A DNA stretch of 64,000 bases, taken from Halobacteriales archaeon QH_7_66_36. GTDB taxonomy: Archaea; Halobacteriota; Halobacteria; Halobacteriales; Haloarculaceae. Location of the stretch: positions 1,869 to 65,868 of the forward strand of contig PXQV01000001.1 of assembly GCA_003021175.1 (NCBI GenBank), given 5' to 3'. The notes under the pieces were generated by a model. It was not told the origin of the DNA and ran no database searches. It worked only from the letters and a program-made list of their open reading frames with translations. Shown here one piece after another: positions 49,673 to 57,564 of the stretch. Positions within the stretch are counted from its first letter, which is position 1, and each line of letters begins with the position of its first letter. A program made the position numbers and the translations under genes.

Positions 49673-50611
49673 ATGCGGAACGCGCTCATCGTCGTCCTCC
49701 TCGGACTCCTCCTCGCGTCGGCGGTGCCGACGGCCGACGCGCTACAGGAGTCCCCGGACGCGGACAACACCGTGACCCGGATCGACGTGCGGGCCGACGG
49801 CGACGCCCGGTGGACGGTCACCGTCCGCACGCGACTCCGGACGGACGCGGACGTGCGCGACTACCGCGCGTTCCAAGAGCGCTTCCGCGAGAACACCTCG
49901 CGGTATCTCGACCCCTTCCGCGACCGGATCAACGGTGTCGTCGCGACCGCGGCCGACGACATCGGCCGCGATATGCGGGCGACGAACGTCTCGGCCTCCA
50001 CGAGCATCCAAGAGGTGCCGCGCCGCTGGGGCGTCGTCTCCTACGAGTTCACGTGGACGGCGTTCGCCGCCACCGACGGCGACACGCTCCGAACCGGTGA
50101 CGTGTTCGCGGGCGGGTTCTTCATCGCGACGAACGACACGCTCGTGGTGTCGGCACCGCCCGGATACGCGATTGCGAGCGCGACGCCCGCCCCCGACGAG
50201 ACGGAAGCAGGCACCGTTCGGTGGGACGGCCGACGGGAGTTCGCCGACGGCCGACCGAACGTCGCCTTCGAACCGGCAGGGAGTGAGAACAGCGGCGACA
50301 CGGGTGTGACCTTGCTCGCAGTCGCTCTCCTCGGCGTTCTCGCACTCGGCGGCGGAGCCCTCGCATACCGCCGGCGTGGCGACGACACCGCAGCCGGATC
50401 GGGGCCGATACTGACTGACGGCGACCGCGTCGAGCAGCTGCTGCGCGAGCGCGACGGCCGCGCGAAGCAGTCCGAGATAGCCGAGGCGCTCGACTGGTCG
50501 GCCTCGAAGACCTCGCGGACTGTCTCGCGGCTGGCAGACGAAGACCGCGTCGAGAAGCTCCGAATCGGCCGAGAGAACGTCGTCTCGCTCCCCGACGAAG
50601 ACGAGCAGTAG
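49673..50611 (+). CDS. Membrane protein: signal peptide, ectodomain, TM, cytoplasmic winged helix
   Basis: C-terminal TDGDRVEQLLRERDGRAKQSEIAEALDWSASKTSRTVSRLADEDRVEKLRIGRENVVSL. Confidence 0.85.
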   Translation: MRNALIVVLLGLLLASAVPTADALQESPDADNTVTRIDVRADGDARWTVTVRTRLRTDADVRDYRAFQERFRENTSRYLDPFRDRINGVVATAADDIGRDMRATNVSASTSIQEVPRRWGVVSYEFTWTAFAATDGDTLRTGDVFAGGFFIATNDTLVVSAPPGYAIASATPAPDETEAGTVRWDGRREFADGRPNVAFEPAGSENSGDTGVTLLAVALLGVLALGGGALAYRRRGDDTAAGSGPILTDGDRVEQLLRERDGRAKQSEIAEALDWSASKTSRTVSRLADEDRVEKLRIGRENVVSLPDEDEQ

Positions 50612-50671
50612 CTCCCGCTCGGCCGCTGTTCGATTTCGCGCCGATCCGGATCAAAGAACGTCGCGGCCGCG

Positions 50672-51733
50672 TCAGTCCGCGAGGACCTGTTTCCCTTCGG
50701 CCAGCGCGAGCACGTCGTCGAAGAAGTCGAGCGAGTCGTTCGGTCCGGGGTTCGCCTCGGGATGGTACTGGCGCGTGAGGATGTCCATCTCGTCGCTCTC
50801 CAGTCCCTCCGGCGTGTCGTCGTTGACGTTCACCTGCGTCACGTCGAGCGGGCCGGGCTCCGAGACGGTGTAGCCGTGGTTCTGTGTCGTCATGACGACG
50901 CGGCCGGAGCGCAGGTCGCGAACCGGCTGGTTGACGCCGCGGTGGCCGAACGCCATCTTCTCCGTCTCGCCGCCGAGCGCGCCCGCGACGACCTGCTGGC
51001 CGAGACAGATGCCGGCAAGCGGCGTCTCGCCGGCGAACTCCTCGACGAGCGCCTGCGCCTCGGTGAAGTTCTCCGGGTCGCCCGGTCCGTTCGAGATGAA
51101 CAGCACGTCCGGGTCCAGGTGGCGAACGTCCGCCACCGTCGCGTCGTACGGAAGCACGTCGACGGTCGCGTTCCGCTCGACCAGCGACTCGATGATCGAG
51201 CCTTTCGCACCGCAGTCGATGAGACAGACGTCCGCGGCGTCGCCGTCGGAGTTGAACGTCTCCGGTTCCGCGACCGACACCTGCGCGCCGATGTCGGTGT
51301 GCTCGCTCATGCCCTTGCAGTCGGCCAGTTCCTCGCGGGCGGCTTCGGGGGTCGCCTCCGGTCCGGCGGCGATACCACACTTCATGGCCCCGTTGTCCCG
51401 GATGCCCGTGACGAGGTCGCGCGTGTCCAGATGGTCGACGGCTGGCACCCCCTCGTCGGTGAGCCACTCGGTCACGTCGTCGGTGAGTTCGCGGGCGACG
51501 ACGGCCCGCGGGTGGACGCGGTCGGACTCGAACCGCTCCGAGCGAACGCCGTAGTTGCCGATGAGCGGATACGAGAAGGTGAGTATCTGCTCCTCGTAGC
51601 TCGGGTCCGTCAGCGACTCCTCGTAGCCCGTGTACGCCGTCGTGAACACGAGTTCGCCGCGGGAACGGCCCGGAGCGCGGGCACGCGCCTCGACTACACG
51701 ACCGTCCTCCAGCGCCACGTACGCAGTCGTCAT
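50672..51733 (-). CDS. carA: Carbamoyl-phosphate synthase small subunit
   Basis: SNGPGDPENFTEAQALVEEFAGETPLAGICLGQQV; start placed at MTTAYVALEDG. Confidence 0.96.
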   Translation of the reverse strand: MTTAYVALEDGRVVEARARAPGRSRGELVFTTAYTGYEESLTDPSYEEQILTFSYPLIGNYGVRSERFESDRVHPRAVVARELTDDVTEWLTDEGVPAVDHLDTRDLVTGIRDNGAMKCGIAAGPEATPEAAREELADCKGMSEHTDIGAQVSVAEPETFNSDGDAADVCLIDCGAKGSIIESLVERNATVDVLPYDATVADVRHLDPDVLFISNGPGDPENFTEAQALVEEFAGETPLAGICLGQQVVAGALGGETEKMAFGHRGVNQPVRDLRSGRVVMTTQNHGYTVSEPGPLDVTQVNVNDDTPEGLESDEMDILTRQYHPEANPGPNDSLDFFDDVLALAEGKQVLAD

Positions 51734-51798
51734 TACGAGTCTCGTATCGCGCTCGGGTCTTAATCCTTCGGTTCGAAGCCCAGTTACGAAATTCGTAA
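51734..51798. promoter_or_regulatory. Candidate Lrp-type operators between carA and lrp
   Basis: TTACGAAATTCGTAA (51784-51798, perfect 7+1+7 palindrome) and TACGAG-T-CTCGTA (51734-51746) abutting the carA start. Confidence 0.55.
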
Positions 51799-51834
51799 TC
51801 GTGAAGTGGTTGGGGGGAGAATCCACGCATCTCG

Positions 51835-52248
51835 ATGGACGACCTCGACCGGCACATCCTGAACATCCTGCGGCGTGACGCGCGGACGCCGTACACCGAG
51901 ATCGCCGAGGAGGTTGGCACCTCCGAGGGGACGATCCGCAACCGCGTCGAGCGGATGCTGGACGAGGGGGCGATAGAGCGGTTCACCGTCGCGACGCGCA
52001 CCGGGAACGTGAAGGCGATGGCCGAGGTCGGCGTCGCCGTCGACGTGGACACGCGCGCTGTCTCCGACGAAATGGCCGACTGGGAGGCCGTCGACTACGT
52101 CTGGCAGGTCTCCGGCGAGGAGGACATCGTGCTCGTGGTCGACGCCGACGACACGAACGCGCTCAACGCGCTCATCACGAAGGCGCGGGAACTGGACGAG
52201 GTCGTCTCGACGAAGACGCGGCTCATCCTCAACGAGACGCTGGGGTAA
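51835..52248 (+). CDS. Lrp/AsnC family transcriptional regulator
   Basis: MDDLDRHILNILRRDARTPYTEIAEEVGTSEGTIRNRVERMLDEGAIERFTV. Confidence 0.95.
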   Translation: MDDLDRHILNILRRDARTPYTEIAEEVGTSEGTIRNRVERMLDEGAIERFTVATRTGNVKAMAEVGVAVDVDTRAVSDEMADWEAVDYVWQVSGEEDIVLVVDADDTNALNALITKARELDEVVSTKTRLILNETLG

Positions 52249-52328
52249 CGACCATCCCGGAGCGGCGCTATCGCCCCACCGTCCGGAAAGTCGAAGAGTA
52301 ATTAACCTATCTCACCGTCCGGTGTGGT

Positions 52329-52904
52329 ATGAGCACGGACGCCGACCCCGGTAGCGCCGGGGAGGACGCCGACCACGAGAACGCCCGACAGAACGTCGTC
52401 ACCGTCGACGCCGACGACAACGAGGAGGGCCTCGCCAACCGCCTCGACGCCCACACCGGCGACGGCATCCGCCACCGCGCGTTCACCTGTCTCGTCTTCG
52501 ACGGTGACGGCCACATTCTGCTCGGCCGGCGCGCCCCCGACAAGCGGCTCTGGGACACCCACTGGGACGGGACGGTCGCCTCCCACCCCGTGCAGGGACA
52601 GAGCCAGACGGAGGCGACCCGCCAGCGTTTGGAGGAGGAACTGGGCGTTACTCCCGACCAGTACGCCGACCTCCGCGTCACGGACAAGTTCGAGTACAAG
52701 CGCTACTATCTGGAAGCGGGGCTGGAGTGGGAGGTGTGTGCCGTCCTCAAGTGCACGCTCGACGACCGCACTATCGACCCCGACCCCGACGAGATCGCCG
52801 GCACGATGTGGGTTCCATACGAGCAGCTCCACGACAACCCCCGTCGCTACCGCCAACTGCGGCTCTGTCCGTGGTTCGAGATCGCGATGCGCCGCGATTT
52901 TTAG
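52329..52904 (+). CDS. idi: Isopentenyl-diphosphate delta-isomerase (type I)
   Basis: HRAFTCLVFDGDGHILLGRRAPDKRLWDTHWDGTVASHPVQGQ. Confidence 0.93.
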   Translation: MSTDADPGSAGEDADHENARQNVVTVDADDNEEGLANRLDAHTGDGIRHRAFTCLVFDGDGHILLGRRAPDKRLWDTHWDGTVASHPVQGQSQTEATRQRLEEELGVTPDQYADLRVTDKFEYKRYYLEAGLEWEVCAVLKCTLDDRTIDPDPDEIAGTMWVPYEQLHDNPRRYRQLRLCPWFEIAMRRDF

Positions 52905-52919
52905 TCGCTACCGCATAGC

Positions 52920-53570
52920 TCACGCCTCGTAGGAGAGCACGACGCCGTCGTCGAGCCGCTCCACGTCTCGCAGGTCCAGTTCCGGAAACCCCTCGACGAA
53001 CCCCTCGCCGTCGGCCAGCGTCGGCGCGTCGCGCCCGCCGATGATCATCGACCCGACGAACAGCGTCAGTTCGTCCACCAGACTGTCGGCAAACAGCGAG
53101 AAGATGAGTTCACCGCCCCCTTCGACCATCAGCCGTTCTACCCCGCGAGCGCCGAGTGCGTCGAGTGCGGCCGGGAGCGCGACTCGCTCCTCGCCCGCCT
53201 CGATGGGTTCTGCGCCCGCCGCGGCGAGCGCGTCGACTCGCTCCGTCGGCGCGCCGTTAGTTACCAGCACGTACGTCGTCGCCGGCCCATTCAGTATGTC
53301 GGCGTCGGGCGGCGTCCGGGCGCGGGAGTCGGCGACGATCCGTGCCGGGAATCCCTCCTTGTCGAGTTCGCGGCGACGGTGCTCGTCGTGGCGCAGCAGC
53401 GAGGGGTCGTCGGCGAGGACGGTGCCGACGCCGACCGCGACGGCGTCCGACTCTGCGCGGATGCGCTCCATCCGGGCGAAGTCCGCCGACCCCGAGATCT
53501 CCACCTGCTCGCGACGGCGCGTAGAGAGTTTGCCGTCGACCGAGACGGCCGCATTCACGTGGACGTGCAT
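52920..53570 (-). CDS. 2,5-diamino-6-(ribosylamino)pyrimidinone 5'-phosphate reductase
   Basis: HVNAAVSVDGKLSTRRREQVEISGSADFARMERIRAESDAVAVGVGTVLADDPSL. Confidence 0.9.
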   Translation of the reverse strand: MHVHVNAAVSVDGKLSTRRREQVEISGSADFARMERIRAESDAVAVGVGTVLADDPSLLRHDEHRRRELDKEGFPARIVADSRARTPPDADILNGPATTYVLVTNGAPTERVDALAAAGAEPIEAGEERVALPAALDALGARGVERLMVEGGGELIFSLFADSLVDELTLFVGSMIIGGRDAPTLADGEGFVEGFPELDLRDVERLDDGVVLSYEA

Positions 53571-53626
53571 ACCGGTGCTGGTCGCGGCGCGCGGTTAGCG
53601 GTTTCGTCGTACCCTCGTGAACGGCG

Positions 53627-53878
53627 GTGTTCAGATGAGCGGAGCGTCGCTCGACTGAGCAACCGCTCAGGGCGGGACTGAAAGGGGCCGGACGCTACGG
53701 GAAGCACGACGATGCAAGCCGCGAGGCGACGCAGTCGCCTCGGCCCGCTCGCGCGGCACCGCCGCGCGAGGACACCGCAGCCCGACCGACGGGAGGGCAA
53801 GGCGCGCGACCGTAGCGTCCGGGGGCTTTCTACACCTCGTTGGCCTCATAGTCCCCGGAGTCACTCTCATCTGAACAC
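53627..53878. mobile_element. Conserved noncoding element E2 (MITE-like), with internal structured insertion
   Basis: Perfect 13-bp terminal inverted repeat GTGTTCAGATGAG...CTCATCTGAACAC; core shared with E1; 127-nt block 53692-53818 bounded by ACGCTACGG...CCGTAGCGT and flanked by CCGG on both sides. Confidence 0.7.
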
Positions 53879-53931
53879 TACCGCGTGAACGGGCGATACA
53901 TCCTTGGGGAGTGGGGGCGAACCGACGGCTG

Positions 53932-55206
53932 ATGGATCTCGAAGCCGAAGCCGAGGAACTCGCCTCCGCCCTCGGCGCAAACAAAGAGGAGGTCTTGGAA
54001 GACTTAGAGAAGCTGGTCAGCTACTCCGTCCCGCTGGACGAGGCGAAGGGGTCGCTCCGCCGGAAGTACGGCGACAGCGACGCCTCCGGCGGCGACGAAC
54101 CGACGACCAAGGATATCGCCGACGTGGCGACCGACGACGCGAACGTCACCGTCACCGGGCGCGTGCTCACCGTCGGTAAACGGTCGATCCGCTATCAGGG
54201 GGAGGATCAGGTCATCTTCGAGGGCGAACTCGCCGACGGGACGGGCCGGATATCCTACACCGCGTGGCAGGATTTCGACCTCTCGGTCGGCGACGCGATA
54301 ACCGCGGGCAACGCCGGCGTCAGGGAGTGGGAGGGCTCGCCCGAACTCAACCTCGGCCAGTCCACGACGCTCGTGTTCGAGGACGAGCAGCCCGACGTCG
54401 AGTACGAGGTCGGCGGCGACCGGGCGCTCGACGAGCTGTCCCCCGGCGACCGCGGGCGGAACGTCGTGGTTCGCGTGCTGGAGTGCGAGCGGAAGACCAT
54501 CGACGGTCGCGACGGCGAAACCGAGATCCTGAGCGGCGTGCTCGGCGACGACACGGGCCGGCTCCCGTTCACGGACTGGGACCCGCACGCCGAGATCGAG
54601 GAGGGGGCGAGCGTCCGCATCGAGAACGTCTCGATACGCGAGTTCCGCGGCGTCCCGTCGGTGAACGTCTCGGAGTTCTCCTCGGTCATCGGACTCGGGG
54701 AGGACGTGACGGTGAGCGAGGACGCGCCGGAGATGGGTATCGACGAAGCCGTCACGTCCGGCGGTGCGTACGACGTTCGGCTGGTCGGCAACATCATCGA
54801 GGTGCGCGACGGCTCCGGGCTCATCGAGCGGTGTCCGGAGTGTGGCCGCGTCGTCCAGAACGGGCAGTGTCGCTCGCACGGTGAGGTCGACGCCGAGGAC
54901 GACCTCCGCGTGAAGGCGATCCTCGACGACGGCACCGGGACCGTCACGGCCATCCTCGGGCACGACCTCACCGCGGAGGTGTACGGCGGCGGCATCGAGG
55001 ACGCGAAGGAGCACGCCCGCGACGCGATGGACAAGTCGGTCGTCGCCGACGACATCCGCGAGAAACTCGTCGGCAAGGAGTACCGCGTGCGCGGCCAGCT
55101 CTCCGTCGACGAGTACGGCGCGAACCTCGACGCGACCGAGTTCGCCGGGAGCGACGACGACCCGGGCGAGCGTGCCCGTGACGCGCTCGCGGAGGTGCGC
55201 GCATGA
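53932..55206 (+). CDS. Replication protein A-like ssDNA-binding protein
   Basis: Multiple OB folds and zinc finger CPECGRVVQNGQCRSH. Confidence 0.93.
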   Translation: MDLEAEAEELASALGANKEEVLEDLEKLVSYSVPLDEAKGSLRRKYGDSDASGGDEPTTKDIADVATDDANVTVTGRVLTVGKRSIRYQGEDQVIFEGELADGTGRISYTAWQDFDLSVGDAITAGNAGVREWEGSPELNLGQSTTLVFEDEQPDVEYEVGGDRALDELSPGDRGRNVVVRVLECERKTIDGRDGETEILSGVLGDDTGRLPFTDWDPHAEIEEGASVRIENVSIREFRGVPSVNVSEFSSVIGLGEDVTVSEDAPEMGIDEAVTSGGAYDVRLVGNIIEVRDGSGLIERCPECGRVVQNGQCRSHGEVDAEDDLRVKAILDDGTGTVTAILGHDLTAEVYGGGIEDAKEHARDAMDKSVVADDIREKLVGKEYRVRGQLSVDEYGANLDATEFAGSDDDPGERARDALAEVRA

Positions 55207-56765
55207 GCGCCGACGAGGACGACGGACCGGGCACGCGCGAGGTGGCCCACCGGCTGTTCGCCGCGGAGTTCGACGACGCCGACTTCTCCTACTCCGAGAG
55301 CGACGAGGAGCGAGCGCCCAACTACGTGATCACGCCTTCGGGTGCGCGCGTCAATCGGCTGTTTCTCGCCGGCGTCCTCACCGAAGAGGAGTGGGTGAAC
55401 GACGACATGCTCCGCGCCCGCGTCGTCGACCCCACGGGTCCGTTCGTCACCTACGCCGGCCAGTATCAGCCCGACGAGCTGGCCTTCCTCGAACGGACCG
55501 ACCCGCCGGCGTTCCTCGCCGTGACGGGGAAGGCCCGCACCTTCCAGCCGGAGGACGGCGACCGGGTGTTCACCAGCGTCCGCCCCGAGTCGATCAGCGA
55601 GGTGGACGCCGACACTCGCGACCGCTGGGTCGTCGAGGCGGCCAAGCAGACGATTCACCGCGTCGAGACGATGGCCGCCGCGATAGAGACGGAGCTGTCG
55701 GGCGAGGAACTCGTCGCCGCGCTGGAGGCCGACGGCGTCGACGCGACGCTCGCCGCCGGTATCGCTCTCGCGCTCGACCACTACGGGACGACGCCCGCGT
55801 ATCTCGACGCGCTGCGCGAGTTGGCGGAGTCTGCGCTGGAGACTGTCGCCGGTGAGCGCGACGAGGTCGGTGGACTCGATGTCGCCCCCGACGAAGGTGG
55901 CGGCGACGCGAGTTCGCTCGCGACCGAGGAAGTGTCCGCCGAACCGACGGGGTCGACTGCCACTGCGGGCGAAACGACGGACCCGACCGGCGGCGAGTTC
56001 GACCCGGTGTCCGAGGGGACTGCCGCCGAGGCGGACTCGTCAGAAGCAGCGACCGCAGATTCGAATGACACTACGGAGGCGTCGGCTGCCGCTGCGACGG
56101 CCGAGAGCCAGAGCGGCGGTGCGACAGCGGAGGCGGCGAGCGAGACGGCAGAGGCGACCGACGCCGGCTCAGAGCCGAGGGAGTCGGAACGGATCGAATC
56201 CGAGGTCGACGACGCCATCGGCGACTTCGAGACGGACGGTGAGCTGGGCGACTTCGACGCCGACACCTCCGAAGAGTTCGACCCCGAGGAGGACGACGTA
56301 CTTTCGGATGAGGAACGCGAGGAGATAGAGTCGGAGTACGGCACCGACTTCTCGACCGGGAGCGAGGTGGACCCGGAGCCGGAACTGGAACCAGAGGAAG
56401 AGGCGAGCGAGGCGGACGCCGAAGCCACGGAGTCAGCCGATGAAGACGAATCCGAGGTCGAAGCGACGGCAGAGACCGCCGAACCGGAGGCGAGCGCCGA
56501 AGCTGAACCCGACACCGAACCAGAATCCGAAGCGACCGAGACGGCACCGGACGACGAGGCCGCGGCGGACGTGCCCGTCGACGAGGCGGTGATGGACGCG
56601 ATGGACGAACTCGACGGCGGCGACGGCGTGGCTCGCGACGAACTCGTGTCGGCTGTCGTCGACCGGACCGGTGCCGACTCGGACGAGGTGGCGGACGCCA
56701 TCGAGGACGCGCTGATGAGCGGGCAGTGTTACGAACCCGATGACGGCGTCCTGAAGCCGATATAG
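55203..56765 (+). CDS. RPA-associated protein (RPAP-like) with long acidic linker
   Basis: EVAHRLFAAEFDDADFSYSESDEERAPNYVITPSGARVNRLFLAGVLTE; overlaps rpa stop. Confidence 0.88.
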   Translation: MSADEDDGPGTREVAHRLFAAEFDDADFSYSESDEERAPNYVITPSGARVNRLFLAGVLTEEEWVNDDMLRARVVDPTGPFVTYAGQYQPDELAFLERTDPPAFLAVTGKARTFQPEDGDRVFTSVRPESISEVDADTRDRWVVEAAKQTIHRVETMAAAIETELSGEELVAALEADGVDATLAAGIALALDHYGTTPAYLDALRELAESALETVAGERDEVGGLDVAPDEGGGDASSLATEEVSAEPTGSTATAGETTDPTGGEFDPVSEGTAAEADSSEAATADSNDTTEASAAAATAESQSGGATAEAASETAEATDAGSEPRESERIESEVDDAIGDFETDGELGDFDADTSEEFDPEEDDVLSDEEREEIESEYGTDFSTGSEVDPEPELEPEEEASEADAEATESADEDESEVEATAETAEPEASAEAEPDTEPESEATETAPDDEAAADVPVDEAVMDAMDELDGGDGVARDELVSAVVDRTGADSDEVADAIEDALMSGQCYEPDDGVLKPI

Positions 56766-56766
56766 C

Positions 56767-57513
56767 GTGGTCCAGCCGGTCCCCGACCACCCAGTCGCGA
56801 CCGTTCGCGCGGACGGCGAGCAGATACTCGTCGCCGCCGACTACCACGCCGGACTGGAGGTCGCACTCCGTCGCGACGGTGTAGAACTGGACTCCGCCGC
56901 GAGGGAACGCCGCGACGCGTTGCTGTCGCTCGTCCGGTCGGAGCGGCCCGACCGGGTCGTGCTGCTCGGCGATGTCGCGAACGCCATCGGCTCGCCGGGC
57001 GACGAGGAGCGCGAGGAGTTGGACGCGCTCTTCGACGCGCTGACCGGCTACGCGCCCGTCTCGGTGGCGAAGGGGAACCACGACGGCGAACTCGGCCAAG
57101 TCGTCGCAGCTCTCGGCTACGACGACGTGACCGTCTCCGACGGCGAGGGGTTCCGGATCGGGGACGTCGGGTTCGCACACGGGCACACGTGGCCGGCACC
57201 GGACGTGCTCGACGCGGGGACGCTCTGTCTCGCCCACGAACACCCGCAGGTGCGACTGGAGGACGAGGTGGGCGGCGGCCGGACGGAGCGCGCGTGGCTC
57301 CGCGGCCAGCGCGATCCGGAGCCGTTCCGCGAGCACAGCGGCGTGACCTCCGAGGGCGAGGTGGTCCTGTTTCCGGCGTTCAACGACCGCGTCGGCGGCA
57401 CGTGGGTCAACGAAGCAGACGGCTTCCTCGCGCCGTTCCTCCCGGCGGGGTTCCGGGACGCGGAGGCGTATCTCCTCGACGGAACGCGGCTCGGTGCCTA
57501 CGACGCGGTGTGA
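56767..57513 (+). CDS. Calcineurin-like metallophosphoesterase
   Basis: AADYHAGLE, LLGDVANAIG, KGNHDG, HGHTWP metal-binding motifs. Confidence 0.9.
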   Translation: MVQPVPDHPVATVRADGEQILVAADYHAGLEVALRRDGVELDSAARERRDALLSLVRSERPDRVVLLGDVANAIGSPGDEEREELDALFDALTGYAPVSVAKGNHDGELGQVVAALGYDDVTVSDGEGFRIGDVGFAHGHTWPAPDVLDAGTLCLAHEHPQVRLEDEVGGGRTERAWLRGQRDPEPFREHSGVTSEGEVVLFPAFNDRVGGTWVNEADGFLAPFLPAGFRDAEAYLLDGTRLGAYDAV

Positions 57514-57564
57514 CGCCCGTCGGCCACCGAGTCGCTTAATCGGCCGTCACTCTAAACGCGTGTA

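Noticed and set aside
50121-52052. 643-aa minus-strand ORF spanning carA and the divergent promoter
   Set aside because: Arg-rich out-of-frame translation of carA and neighbours.
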